A stretch of 64,000 bases of DNA from Pseudoalteromonas rubra. GTDB lineage: Bacteria; Pseudomonadota; Gammaproteobacteria; Enterobacterales; Alteromonadaceae. Positions within the stretch are counted from its first letter, which is position 1; every line of letters starts with the position of its first letter. Where the stretch lies: positions 62,001 through 126,000 of the forward strand of contig NZ_PNCJ01000014.1 of assembly GCF_005887115.1 (NCBI RefSeq), given 5' to 3'. The translations under genes were made by a program, and so were the position numbers. The notes below the pieces were generated by a model, which did not search any database, had not been told where the DNA came from, and saw nothing but the letters and a program-made list of their open reading frames with translations. Positions 11,676-20,587 of this stretch are shown here, piece by piece.

Positions 11676-12308
11676 ATGAACAAGCATTTAAGCCTATTCC
11701 CAACTTTGATTGTAAGTACCTGCTTACTTTTTAGTGCATGCTCTAATTCAGAGGAGACGATTGAAGCTGTGCCTCTTTACAGCCAAGCTGAGTTACTGGA
11801 ACTGATTAGCCGCAATGCTCATCTCAAGCGTGTTAAAGATGATGAATGCCAATTGGTACAGGATATTGAGGCTCGTGCCGAAATAATGGCGCTGCCATCT
11901 TATCAGTTTCTGTATGGTGATATGCTGGCCTACGCGGTCTGTGTTGACCGTAATGTTGAGCTTGGCCTGTATTATATGCGCAAGGCGGCTGAGCAGGGCT
12001 TAGCACCGGCGCTGGAGCAACTTGGCCGCTATTATGATCTCGGCAAGCTGGTGCAAATGGACAAGCGGATGGCCATTACCTACTTGCGCGAGGCCTCGGT
12101 GCTGGGAAATTTGAACGCTCAGCTGCGGCTGGTCGATTTGTTTAATAAGGGATATGGCAGCCCGAGAGATTACGAAGACGCCTATCGCTGGCTGTTCCAC
12201 GCTGCGGTCGCAGACAAAAAACTGCATAAGCGCATCGAAACGGCGCTGGCGCTACTAGCGCAGAAAATGCCGGACAGCGTGGTTAAACGTGCCCGACTAC
12301 CGATGTAA
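11676..12308 (+). CDS. Sel1-repeat lipoprotein
   Basis: Predicted outer-membrane or periplasmic lipoprotein of 210 residues with Sel1-like (SLR/TPR-type) helical repeats, which usually mediate protein contacts. The signal peptide MNKHLSLFPTLIVSTCLLF ends in the lipobox FSAC, so Cys20 or so is the acylation site. Repeats are visible in GLYYMRKAAEQGLAPALEQL, AITYLREASVLGNLNAQLRL and DAYRWLFHAAVADKK. The ATG at 11676 is preferred over a GTG 24 bp upstream because it puts the signal peptide at the N-terminus. Its stop lies 2 bp from the convergent antiporter gene. Partner and function unknown. Confidence 0.8.
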   Translation: MNKHLSLFPTLIVSTCLLFSACSNSEETIEAVPLYSQAELLELISRNAHLKRVKDDECQLVQDIEARAEIMALPSYQFLYGDMLAYAVCVDRNVELGLYYMRKAAEQGLAPALEQLGRYYDLGKLVQMDKRMAITYLREASVLGNLNAQLRLVDLFNKGYGSPRDYEDAYRWLFHAAVADKKLHKRIETALALLAQKMPDSVVKRARLPM

Positions 12309-12310
12309 TA

Positions 12311-14167
12311 TTAATCTCCTAGCTTTTCTCCGATGGGGGCCTCTTTTTGAGCTGGATCTTTCAGGACCGACAGTTTAGGCGGTTGTAATGCCAATACCCG
12401 CTCTCCGCTGCCGGGGGCATTTTTCATGTCGGTTGTAAAGGGTCGTACTGGCAGGCCGTCGTCATTTTTGCCTGCTTCTCCTATGATAAATAACGGTATC
12501 GCTTCTTTGTTCACTTCCTGATATTGCGCCCAGGTAAATTCTTCCGACAAGCGAGTTGCGCTCACTTTACCGCCCTTGGCCATCATACTACTTAGCTTGG
12601 CATAATTACCTTCATCTCCAAACAGTAACTGTCGGGACAAGAAGGTTGCACTGTCTTTGTTTGCTTTGGCATGATTCGTGGAGGACTTGAGGGAAAATAC
12701 ATTTTGCTCACCCAGTAAATGCGAAAAGTACTGTACACCGAGTGCGTTATGATGGCGGTTGGGGGACAGTGCCATGACTGATTTTAGGCTGGTGAGCGGC
12801 AGGTAACGTTCGGCATGTTCAGACTGTGGGTTACCATAATAACAGGGGAGGCCGTCCATACGTGCCATTTTACAGTTTTCCCATGCCGGATCAGAAAGGT
12901 AGACGTCGACACTTTGCTCCTTTAAGCCCTTGGCGATTGCCCGGGACACATGGTTGGCACCAATCAGCAACAGGGTATTAGGTGCTGGTTGGCGCACCTT
13001 GAGCAGGCGTGCCAAAGGGGTAGCCGTCAGGCTTTGTAGTATCACCGTGATGATGATCACAGTGAAGATCAGAGGGACCATTTTGTTTGCATCGGGATAG
13101 CCCGACTGCATCATACTCAGTGCGAATACGGAGCCAACTGCTGCGGCAACAATCCCCCGTGGGGCTATCCAGGCTAGCAGTAACCGAGAGCGCAGCGGCA
13201 GATCACTGCCAAATGTCGATACTGCAATACTCAAAGGGCGAGCGACAAACAATACAATAGCCAGGAAGATGAACACCTCACTGTCGAGCAGCATCAAATC
13301 TTCTAGTTGTAATCGAGCAGCCAGAAGAATAAATAAGCTGGAGATCAATATCATCGACAAGTCTTCTTTGAATTCCAGCACCGAATCGATTTCCAGGTCA
13401 TCCTGATTGGCCAGCCAGATACCAAAGATGGTCACTGCCAGCAGTCCAGACTCATGGCTCAGGTGGTTTGCCAGGGTAAAGCTGAACAGCACCAGCGCAA
13501 GAATGCCAAATTTGTGTAGCTCGTACGGTAACCATTCCCGGCGAATGATGGTGGTGGTCAGCCAGCCTGCAACAATTCCCACGGAGGTACCCACGCCCAG
13601 CGTTGAAAACAACGCCAACATGGTATGGCTGAACACGGCAGCTTCTCCCACCTGGTTGACCGCTTCAAACACCAGAACAGCAAATAGCGCGCCGATGGGG
13701 TCGATGACAATACCTTCCCAGCGAAGGATCCTATCAATGTCTTTTTCCGGTCGCATTGCGTTGAGCATCGGCGCTATTACCGTGGGGCCCGTAACCACGA
13801 GCACTGCGCCCAGTACTGCGGCCACCCGCCAGTCCAGTTCTAGCAGCCAGATAGCACTGGCGGTGAGGATAGCAAAGGTCGTTAGCATACCTATTGAGCA
13901 CAGGTTTCGTACCACTTTTCCGATGCCTTTTAATTCATGAAAATGCAGTGTGAGCGCACCTTCAAATAAAATAATGGCAACAGACAGAGAGACAACAGGA
14001 AAGAGTAAATCACCCAGCAGCTGGTCGGGTTGTAATTGTCCGGAGACTGGACCCAGTAACAAGCCGGTGAGAAGTAAAAATAAAATAGCCGGAACCCGGC
14101 ATACCCAGGCAAGCCATTGGGCTAAAACAGAAAATAACGCAATCCCGGCAATATAAATAGCTGACAT
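12311..14167 (-). CDS. CPA1-family Na+(K+)/H+ antiporter with cytosolic Rossmann-like C-terminal region
   Basis: Inner-membrane cation:proton antiporter of the NhaP type, probably for pH and sodium homeostasis in seawater. About 12 membrane helices fill residues 1-390; the family core is visible in LLTGLLLGP, LFEGALTL, VVTGPTVIAPML and WEGIVIDPIGA (the ND/D-type ion site region), plus WIAPRGIVAAAV near 335. Residues 400-520 resemble a TrkA-N/RCK nucleotide-binding fold (NTLLLIGANHVSRAIAKGL), followed by a TrkA-C-like segment. 618 residues. The cation preference cannot be read from sequence. Monocistronic, convergent with the Sel1 gene. Confidence 0.88.
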   Translation of the reverse strand: MSAIYIAGIALFSVLAQWLAWVCRVPAILFLLLTGLLLGPVSGQLQPDQLLGDLLFPVVSLSVAIILFEGALTLHFHELKGIGKVVRNLCSIGMLTTFAILTASAIWLLELDWRVAAVLGAVLVVTGPTVIAPMLNAMRPEKDIDRILRWEGIVIDPIGALFAVLVFEAVNQVGEAAVFSHTMLALFSTLGVGTSVGIVAGWLTTTIIRREWLPYELHKFGILALVLFSFTLANHLSHESGLLAVTIFGIWLANQDDLEIDSVLEFKEDLSMILISSLFILLAARLQLEDLMLLDSEVFIFLAIVLFVARPLSIAVSTFGSDLPLRSRLLLAWIAPRGIVAAAVGSVFALSMMQSGYPDANKMVPLIFTVIIITVILQSLTATPLARLLKVRQPAPNTLLLIGANHVSRAIAKGLKEQSVDVYLSDPAWENCKMARMDGLPCYYGNPQSEHAERYLPLTSLKSVMALSPNRHHNALGVQYFSHLLGEQNVFSLKSSTNHAKANKDSATFLSRQLLFGDEGNYAKLSSMMAKGGKVSATRLSEEFTWAQYQEVNKEAIPLFIIGEAGKNDDGLPVRPFTTDMKNAPGSGERVLALQPPKLSVLKDPAQKEAPIGEKLGD

Positions 14168-14808
14168 AGCTGCTCCCGCGAGTTGGGGTAAATATAATTA
14201 TAGTGTTTGCTTGGTTATAGCACAGACAAACCACAAATAAAGTGTTTACATTGCTTTAAGTGTGATGGGCCGAGCATGCCTGACTGTTTAGAAAAATAGT
14301 AAGCCAGATAAATTCAACTACGTAATACCATGAAAAATAGAAACTATTAATTATATTTATGATGGTTATAAATGAAAGTCACGTGACAGGGTTGAAATGT
14401 AAGGTAGATCCGCGCTAAGGTATAAAGCGTTTATTCGAGCGGGCTTTGCGCCCATCATCAATCTACTCATGTGCGCAATTATTCATTGCGATCAGACCTT
14501 TTTTGCCGCACCAAACCATGGTGAGCCTGCAAAAAACGGTCCGACCCGAAGAGCTGGTCTCTCAGGTCACAATCAATCTTTCTTAGTTTTCGCAGCCACA
14601 GTTGCTTGTTAGTACTGAATCATTCAGTGCATGCACGTCAGGGGTCTGTCTGTTTGCCGTTTCGAAATGTACGCTGTATCCGTGTGAGTGAGTATTTCGA
14701 AGCCGTTGTTATCTTATCTTTTATGTGGTCGCGTATGCTGACAAAGAAGCATTGTAGTATCAACCAAAATACTGCGTGCATGAGGATATAAGGTAAAACG
14801 GAAAAAAC
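14168..14808. other. 641-bp gene-free region between the antiporter and proB
   Basis: No convincing gene on either strand; a 61-codon open frame at 14606-14791 lacks a family match and a ribosome binding site. The region must hold the divergent promoters of the antiporter and proBA. One visible element is a 15-bp palindrome, ACTGAAT-C-ATTCAGT, at 14614-14628, about 180 bp before proB. It resembles two ARG-box half-sites but with a 1-bp instead of a 4-bp spacer, so ArgR binding is not claimed. Confidence 0.55.
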
Positions 14809-15900
14809 ATGTCAATCGAAACATCTCAACGCATCGTAATCAAAATCGGCAGTGCGTTAATCGCACCTGAGCAGGACGGTTGCCGCTCTCGTTACCTGCT
14901 TAACATTGCCCAGTTTATTGTGCAGTGTCGCGCCAAAGGCAAAGAGGTGCTGCTGGTGTCGTCCGGTGCTGTGGCAGCCGGATCGCATTTGTTCAAAAAC
15001 AAAGACAAGAGTTCGGTGGCGGTGAAAAAAGCCATGGCAGCAGCAGGGCAGACAGAAATGATCTCGACCTGGGAGCGATTTTTTGACTTTCCGTCGGCTC
15101 AGTTATTGCTCACTCACGGCGATTTACGTGACCGTGATCGCTACAACAGTATTCGTGAAACATTGTTCACTTTACTGGAGCAAGGGATCTTGCCTATTAT
15201 CAACGAGAACGATGCGGTGACGACAGACGATCTCAAGGTCGGTGACAATGACAACCTCTCAGCCATGGTGGCAGCGGCGGCTGATGCGGATTGCCTGATC
15301 ATTTGTTCGGATGTGAACGGCCTGTATGACAAAGATCCCAATAAAAACACGGATGCCAGGTTGCTGGATACGGTGGGTGAGCTGACGCCGGAAATTTATG
15401 CCATGACCGGCGGCCCTACCAGCAGTGTAGGTACTGGTGGTATGAGGACCAAGTTACAGGCAGCAGAAAAGGCCACATCCCATGGTATTGTGACCTATAT
15501 CGTGAACGGGTTTAACGAAGACACCTTCTCTGAACTACTCAATGGTGCGAATCCTGGTACACGCTTCCTGCCTTATGATACGCCGATGCAGGAAGCCGTA
15601 CACTGGATGACACACACCGCGTCGGAGCAGGGGGAGCTGATCGTCGAAGCAAACGAGTTTGATGAGCTGAGCTGTGATGACATCGTAGCAGTCAATGGTG
15701 ACTTCTCGGCGGGGGAAACCGTGCTGGTGAGAAACGAAGATGGTCAGAAGCTGGCCAAGGCAAATAGTAATTACAGCAGCTGTTTGCTTAACTTCATTGC
15801 CCAGCAGGACAAAGATATAGTCACTGAGAAAGTTCAGGACAGCATAGGCCCGGTCATCTCACAAAATGATATTGCAGTATTTGAGGAAAGAAATTCATGA
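14809..15900 (+). CDS. proB: Glutamate 5-kinase
   Basis: First step of proline synthesis: phosphorylates L-glutamate to gamma-glutamyl phosphate; the classical target of proline feedback inhibition. The amino-acid-kinase domain (1-260) shows RIVIKIGSALI, VSSGAVAAG, PIINENDAVTTDDLKVGDNDNLSAMV and GTGGMRTKLQAAEKA. A C-terminal PUA domain (about 275-360) is present, as in E. coli ProB. 363 residues. The ATG at 14809 follows a weak GGAAA. It overlaps proA by 4 bp (ATGA). Confidence 0.95.
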   Translation: MSIETSQRIVIKIGSALIAPEQDGCRSRYLLNIAQFIVQCRAKGKEVLLVSSGAVAAGSHLFKNKDKSSVAVKKAMAAAGQTEMISTWERFFDFPSAQLLLTHGDLRDRDRYNSIRETLFTLLEQGILPIINENDAVTTDDLKVGDNDNLSAMVAAAADADCLIICSDVNGLYDKDPNKNTDARLLDTVGELTPEIYAMTGGPTSSVGTGGMRTKLQAAEKATSHGIVTYIVNGFNEDTFSELLNGANPGTRFLPYDTPMQEAVHWMTHTASEQGELIVEANEFDELSCDDIVAVNGDFSAGETVLVRNEDGQKLAKANSNYSSCLLNFIAQQDKDIVTEKVQDSIGPVISQNDIAVFEERNS

Positions 15901-17144
15901 GTTTAATTACAGAAATTGCACACAATGCTGCGCAGGCGGCAAAAACCCTGGCACTGTTATCGACCACACAAAAAGATGCGGTTTTACGAGGTATGGCGGG
16001 CGCGCTCAGAGCCAGTATGGATGAAATCATTCATGCCAACCAACAAGACCTTGAAGCTGCGCGTGAGAACCAACTGCCTGCTGCCATGGTTGATCGTTTG
16101 ACACTGACGCCCGAGCGCATAGAAGATATGGCACAGGGTATAGAAACCATCATCGAATTGCCCGACCCGGTTGGCACCGTTCGGGAGCTCTGCACCCGAC
16201 CCAATGGTATTGAGATCAGAAAAATGCGCGTTCCTCTGGGGGTGGTGTGTATGATTTATGAGGCCCGCCCGAATGTCACGGCGGACGCCGGCGCTTTGTG
16301 CTTTAAGTCGGGCAATGGCGTGATCCTACGCGGTGGCAAAGAGGCTCTGCAAAGTTCACTGGCCATCGCCAAAGTACTGCACGGCGTACTGGAAACTCAC
16401 AGCCTGCCGACGGCACTGATCAGCGTGATCCCCGATCCAGATCGCAGCCTGATGATGGAGCTGATGCAGCAAAAAGATTACATTGACCTGATCATTCCAC
16501 GTGGTGGTGAAGGATTGATCCAGTTTGTCACACAAAACAGTACCGTGCCGGTGATCCAGCACTTTAAAGGGGTGTGTCATCTGTATGTAGACAAAGCAGC
16601 CGATCTCGACAAGGCACTGCAACTGCTGCTCAACGGTAAAACTCAGCGCACCGGTGTATGTAATGCACTCGAAGGTTTGATAGTGCATCAGGATATTGCC
16701 GGGCAGTTCTTACCACAAGCCGCACAAGCCTTGCAGCAGCGTGGCGTTAAGATCAATGCTGATCAAACAAGCGCCGGTTACTTTGACAACGCCACAGTGC
16801 TGGCTGACGATGAGTTTGGTGAAGAGTACCTGAGCCTTGAGATTGCAGTCAAACAGGTGGCAGATTTCAGTGCGGCAGTTGCACATATTGATCGCTTCGG
16901 CAGCCACCACACTGAGGTGATCTGTACTCAGGATATGCAAACGGCAGAACTGTTTCAGCGTAGCGTCGATGCGTCGGTTGTGATGGTGAATGCGTCATCA
17001 CGCTTCAGTGATGGTGGTCAGCTGGGTTTAGGCGCAGAGATTGGGATCGCAACGACCAAACTGCATGCCTATGGTCCAATGGGACTGGAATCGCTGACAA
17101 CAGAAAAATATCTGGTCAATGGTGAAGGTCAGATAAGAGATTAG
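15897..17144 (+). CDS. proA: Glutamate-5-semialdehyde dehydrogenase (gamma-glutamyl phosphate reductase)
   Basis: Second proline step: NADPH-dependent reduction of gamma-glutamyl phosphate, made by ProB and likely channelled from it. 415 residues of the aldehyde-dehydrogenase fold. Motifs: VPLGVVCMIYEARPNVT, GNGVILRGGKEA, DLIIPRGGEGLI and KTQRTGVCNALEGL, which holds the catalytic Cys. The ATGA overlap with proB indicates coupled translation. Only 5 bp after its stop begins the 212-bp MITE-like element, so the original proBA terminator may have been displaced. Confidence 0.96.
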   Translation: MSLITEIAHNAAQAAKTLALLSTTQKDAVLRGMAGALRASMDEIIHANQQDLEAARENQLPAAMVDRLTLTPERIEDMAQGIETIIELPDPVGTVRELCTRPNGIEIRKMRVPLGVVCMIYEARPNVTADAGALCFKSGNGVILRGGKEALQSSLAIAKVLHGVLETHSLPTALISVIPDPDRSLMMELMQQKDYIDLIIPRGGEGLIQFVTQNSTVPVIQHFKGVCHLYVDKAADLDKALQLLLNGKTQRTGVCNALEGLIVHQDIAGQFLPQAAQALQQRGVKINADQTSAGYFDNATVLADDEFGEEYLSLEIAVKQVADFSAAVAHIDRFGSHHTEVICTQDMQTAELFQRSVDASVVMVNASSRFSDGGQLGLGAEIGIATTKLHAYGPMGLESLTTEKYLVNGEGQIRD

Positions 17145-17149
17145 TATCT

Positions 17150-17361
17150 AATACCAATTTCACTTAATACCTGTTCAATTTGAAGGAGCAAATATGACGC
17201 TAACTGTGTGAAAAATTTCTTATTTAGAACAACTAAATAGCAAAATTTTTGCCTTGCCTACATGGACGTAGGTACCTCAGCGATAGCAGGACGCGTGAGC
17301 GGTGTTATCGACGATATTTTCTCGCCTCAAAATGGAACACTTAATTAAGCAAATTGGTATT
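17150..17361 (+). repeat. MITE-like element, copy 1 (212 bp)
   Basis: Bounded by perfect 11-bp terminal inverted repeats AATACCAATTT / AAATTGGTATT, with the similarity continuing imperfectly through TTAAT / ATTAA. It has no coding capacity. The reverse complement of this copy matches 23021-23232 at the same length, with about nine mismatches counted by eye. A small internal hairpin CTAC-ATGGAC-GTAG is present. It begins 5 bp after proA. No transposase lies in the window, so it would be non-autonomous. Confidence 0.85.
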
Positions 17362-17456
17362 ATTGGGTACAAGGATGTGCCCTGAAAATAGCTTAACGCA
17401 CTGCCTGTTTGTGTGGTTTTTGAGTTTGGGGTTGATGAGCAAGGAAAGGCGGAAAG

Positions 17457-17532
17457 TGGTGGAGCTAAGCAGGATCGAACTGCTGACCTCCTGCGTGCAA
17501 GGCAGGCGCTCTCCCAGCTGAGCTATAGCCCC
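17457..17532 (-). tRNA. tRNA-Ala (anticodon TGC)
   Basis: On the minus strand the 76-nt sequence folds as a full cloverleaf: acceptor GGGGCTA / TAGCTCC with discriminator A and encoded CCA, D arm GCTC-AGCTGGGA-GAGC, anticodon stem CTGCC / CGCAG region with loop placing TGC at 34-36, and T arm with GTTCGATCC. The G-T pair in the acceptor stem fits the alanine identity element. It stands alone, not in an rRNA operon, between MITE copy 1 and a lipoprotein gene. Confidence 0.95.
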
Positions 17533-17660
17533 ACTTCCGGTGTCGATTTGACGGTGAGAATTTAAATCATTTTTCTACCCAGCGTCAAGCCTTCGACTCA
17601 AAAAACTTGCCAAGATGCCGCTTTGCTTTGTTACACTGGGCAAAAAACACAGAGAAATTT

Positions 17661-18053
17661 ATGATACGTGTGAGTCTACTGTTCGGCGCCGCCCTACTGC
17701 TTAGTGCGTGTAGTAGTAAGCCTGAAGTGCCAATTATGGAAGTTGAAAGCCAGCAATTACATCAACGCGTGAATGCCAAGGGGCAAGATGAATTTGCTTT
17801 TGTTGTCACGGTGAAAGCTACCCCACAAGTGAATTTGGATACCACCAAGCCAGTTTCCCGGCGCGAGCTGAAGCGCTTTGCGCAGCAGCAGAGGGTAGAA
17901 GACTCCCCGGAGCTCAAACTTAAACTCGAAGATGAGGCGGTGGCCAGGCTCAGGCAGGCACTGGAGGATGCCAGTTACTGTGAGTCTGGTTACAAGATAG
18001 AGCGGGTGTTCTGGCGTAATCGGAGTGTCCAGCTGCGTGGGGTGTGTCAGTGA
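17661..18053 (+). CDS. Small lipoprotein of unknown function
   Basis: A 130-residue protein with a clear lipoprotein signal: MIRVSLLFGAALLLSAC, lipobox LSAC with Cys17 as the acylated residue, followed by SSKPEVP, which carries no Asp at +2, suggesting outer-membrane sorting. The mature part has a charged helix (RRELKRFAQQQRVED) and two further Cys near the C-terminus (SYCESGY and GVCQ) that could form a disulfide. The ATG at 17661 is chosen over an upstream in-frame start because it places the signal peptide at the N-terminus. No family recognised. It overlaps the next gene by 4 bp. Confidence 0.75.
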   Translation: MIRVSLLFGAALLLSACSSKPEVPIMEVESQQLHQRVNAKGQDEFAFVVTVKATPQVNLDTTKPVSRRELKRFAQQQRVEDSPELKLKLEDEAVARLRQALEDASYCESGYKIERVFWRNRSVQLRGVCQ

Positions 18054-18559
18054 GCGTATTGACTGTAGATGCGCTGGCTGCACTAGCGGACAGACTAAAC
18101 ATATCCTATCGGGCATATCAACATCCTCCATTGGCGACTTGTCAGGATGCTGATCGGCTCGAGCTGGCGCGTGAAGGCACGCGTCTGAAAAACCTGTTTT
18201 TGCGAGATAATTACGGTCGGCAACACATTCTATTGATCACCACTGCGAGTAAGCAACTTGATTTGAAGGCATTATCTAAACAGCAAGGGTTGTCTCGCCT
18301 CGGGTTTGCCTCTGACAGCCGACTACAACAATATCTGGGCATAAAGCCAGGATGTGTATCTGCACTTGCGACAGCCAATGACCCCCAGCAGCATGTCCAG
18401 CTGTGGCTGGATGAGGATCTACGAGAGGCTGCTTTATGGCAATGCCATCCTTTCGAAAATGATAAAACCTGGGTATTGTCTTTGGCAGATCTTGAGCTAT
18501 TTTGGCAGCACACAGGCCATCATCCGCAGTGGCTGTTCTTACCTGAACGACAAACCTGA
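18050..18559 (+). CDS. YbaK/ProX-type aminoacyl-tRNA editing domain protein (prolyl-tRNA deacylase-like)
   Basis: Free-standing relative of the ProRS INS editing domain; such proteins hydrolyse mischarged tRNA, typically Ala-tRNA(Pro) for the ProX branch. The diagnostic RLKNLFLRDNYGRQHILLI segment (residues 45-65 or so, with the conserved Lys) and GFASDSRLQQYLGIKPGCVS fit that branch. About 169 residues. GTG at 18050 is chosen because GGGG at 18039-18042 is 7 bp upstream and it forms a GTGA overlap with the lipoprotein stop; GTG at 18044 is an alternative. The exact tRNA substrate is not readable from sequence. Confidence 0.82.
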   Translation: MSVLTVDALAALADRLNISYRAYQHPPLATCQDADRLELAREGTRLKNLFLRDNYGRQHILLITTASKQLDLKALSKQQGLSRLGFASDSRLQQYLGIKPGCVSALATANDPQQHVQLWLDEDLREAALWQCHPFENDKTWVLSLADLELFWQHTGHHPQWLFLPERQT

Positions 18560-18571
18560 ACGACAGAGCGG

Positions 18572-19726
18572 TTATAGAGGAAAGCTGGCACTATTGGACC
18601 GCGCATCATGATGATTACGCCATATTAATGCTAACCCGGCGATACACATTATCAGTAGAGACAGTAAAAAATAAGGGAGTCCCCAGCGCTGATAGATCAG
18701 GCCCGGCAGGTAGGAGCCCAGCGCACCGCCGCAGTAATAAAACGACACATAGGCGCCATTGGTGACCGTGGATTCGGCGCGACTAAGTTGATTAGCAAGG
18801 GGGGCGGCACTGGCATGGATCATAAACATACAGGCACAAAACAAGGTAAAGAGCACCAGAAACAGCCAGAAGTTATGCCACAACATGCCCACAATGGTCA
18901 GGCAATACACGGCAAATAAGCCACTGAGGATCTGCCACATACTGGCTTGCAGCTTACTCAGCAATGGCGTAGACAAAGACAGGCAAGCGCCAATCAGATA
19001 CCCTGTGTAAACCAAGCCGATCAGACGAGGATCGCTTATTTTGTAGTCGTTGCTGAGGATAAAGGGCAAATAGTTGAGTAGCGCCGCAAAGCAAAAAAAC
19101 ATACAAAACACGGCCCCATAGAGACCCAACAAATCAGCCTGCCTGAGTGGTTTGAGATAGGCCAAAGGGTGGTTGGCCGGACTGCTGACCACCAGAGCTC
19201 GCTGGGGCTTTATCCACAAAGCCAGTATTATCAGGATGATGGCATTGAGCAGGTAAAAGCTCTGCCAGTCAAACCAAACCGCAAAGTTGGCTGCTAATGT
19301 GCGGCCGAGGTAGCCACCGGCAATGGTACTGCCAATGTACCAGCTCATTGAGCGCTTCAGCTGACTGTGTTGATAGGTTCGGCCCAGATAGCCGGTCATG
19401 GCGGTGAGGGCGGCCGGGAGTAACAACCCCTGCACAAAGCGTATCGCCATCATCCATTGGAAATCCCCGCAGAATGCGAAACCGATACAGCACAGTGCCA
19501 GCATCAGCATGCTGGCTTTGATGATCCGCAAAGGGTTACGTTTCGTAAATAATAATCCGTAGCAAATAGGCGCAATAGCCAGTGGCAGCATGGTCAAAGA
19601 CATCAGCATGCCAGCTTTTGCCGGGGCGACCTGATAAGACTCTGCAAACAAAGACAACAAGGGTTGAGGGGCGTACAACACACAAAAAATGGCAACAGAG
19701 CACAGCAGCAAGTGCGGCAGAGACAT
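18572..19726 (-). CDS. MFS transporter (YnfM-like exporter family)
   Basis: Twelve-helix major facilitator protein of 384 residues. The first helices read YAPQPLLSLFAESYQVAP and TMLPLAIAPICYGLL, characteristic of the YnfM/arabinose-efflux-like branch. The loop 2-3 region (LLFTKRNPLRI) is a degenerate MFS signature A. RFVQGLLLPAALTAMTGYLG matches the motif on helix 4. Substrate unknown; the branch includes drug and metabolite exporters. GGA spaced 8 bp from the ATG supports the start. It converges on the YbaK-like gene and diverges from the DUF2058 gene. Confidence 0.85.
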   Translation of the reverse strand: MSLPHLLLCSVAIFCVLYAPQPLLSLFAESYQVAPAKAGMLMSLTMLPLAIAPICYGLLFTKRNPLRIIKASMLMLALCCIGFAFCGDFQWMMAIRFVQGLLLPAALTAMTGYLGRTYQHSQLKRSMSWYIGSTIAGGYLGRTLAANFAVWFDWQSFYLLNAIILIILALWIKPQRALVVSSPANHPLAYLKPLRQADLLGLYGAVFCMFFCFAALLNYLPFILSNDYKISDPRLIGLVYTGYLIGACLSLSTPLLSKLQASMWQILSGLFAVYCLTIVGMLWHNFWLFLVLFTLFCACMFMIHASAAPLANQLSRAESTVTNGAYVSFYYCGGALGSYLPGLIYQRWGLPYFLLSLLIMCIAGLALIWRNHHDARSNSASFPL

Positions 19727-19943
19727 AATCTATCCATAATGACCAAATCGCGTCCAAATTATGCCTGCCGAATCACACAATTGCGAAGCAAATCACAGAA
19801 AACTTGCGTTAAATCATATTTTTTAGTGCCGACTCTGCTAGATTTTTGAGGTGCAAAATTTTTCTTCCGGAATGTTCACCAGCAGTGGTCAAATTCGTCC
19901 ACTGCGTTAAAATAGCGTCAGTCTAGTTTTATGGAGTGGCATT

Positions 19944-20486
19944 ATGGGATCTCTACAAGATCAACTTTTGAAAGCGGGCCTGACCACCGAGCACAAAGCC
20001 AAAGTAGCGAAGAGCGAAAAGCGCAAAGCGCAAAAGAAAAAGAAGAAAAAAGGCGCGACCAGCGATGTCAGTGATCTGCAAAAACACATTGAGCAAACCA
20101 AACAGGCTCAGCAGCAAAAAGCGGAAGAGTTAAACAAGGCGAAGCAGGCTGAGCTCAAAGAGCGTGAGCAGGTTGCCAGAGTGAAACAAATCCTGGAACA
20201 CCATAATCAGGATGAGATCCGTGGCAATGTGACCTTTAACTTTACTTATGAAAGTAAAATTAAAGAGCTGGATGTGAATGCGCAAACTCAGCAGGCACTA
20301 GCCAAAGGCAAGCTGGCGATATGCGTACTGGAAGGTCAGTTTTATGTCTTACAGGACGAGCCTGCACGTAAGATCGCAGAAGTTGATGAAAAGTACATTG
20401 TCTTTCATGTTGAAGATGATCAGAAAGATAAAGACGAAGATGATCCATATGCGGACTTCGAAGTCCCGGATGATCTGATCTGGTAG
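19944..20486 (+). CDS. DUF2058 / YaiL-like nucleoprotein
   Basis: 180-residue protein of the DUF2058 family (E. coli YaiL). It begins MGSLQDQLLKAGLTTEHKAK, the family signature, followed by a very basic Lys-rich helix (about 24-40, KRKAQKKKKKKG), a long charged coiled-coil-like helix (50-85) and a globular C-terminal half with FNFTYESKIKELDVN. The basic tract suggests nucleic-acid contact, but no activity is established. TGGAGTGG upstream provides a ribosome binding site. Confidence 0.85.
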   Translation: MGSLQDQLLKAGLTTEHKAKVAKSEKRKAQKKKKKKGATSDVSDLQKHIEQTKQAQQQKAEELNKAKQAELKEREQVARVKQILEHHNQDEIRGNVTFNFTYESKIKELDVNAQTQQALAKGKLAICVLEGQFYVLQDEPARKIAEVDEKYIVFHVEDDQKDKDEDDPYADFEVPDDLIW

Positions 20487-20587
20487 GCACAGCAGCCGTA
20501 CCTGTAAGCTCACCGTCACGAGAGTATGGATAACAGTGCGGCATAGACTACACTTGAATTGATCCGTTATATAAGAAGAGAAAAGAT

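Noticed and set aside
13407..13940. A 177-codon plus-strand open frame opposite the antiporter gene
   Set aside because: Low-complexity Ser/Thr/Met-rich translation typical of the reverse strand of a membrane protein gene.
14614..14628. ArgR operator at the ACTGAAT-C-ATTCAGT palindrome
   Set aside because: The half-sites are 1 bp apart, whereas ARG boxes need a 4-bp spacer and usually come in tandem.
14606..14791. A 61-codon plus-strand frame upstream of proB
   Set aside because: No ribosome binding site at its ATG, no recognisable family and an odd composition; treated as non-coding.
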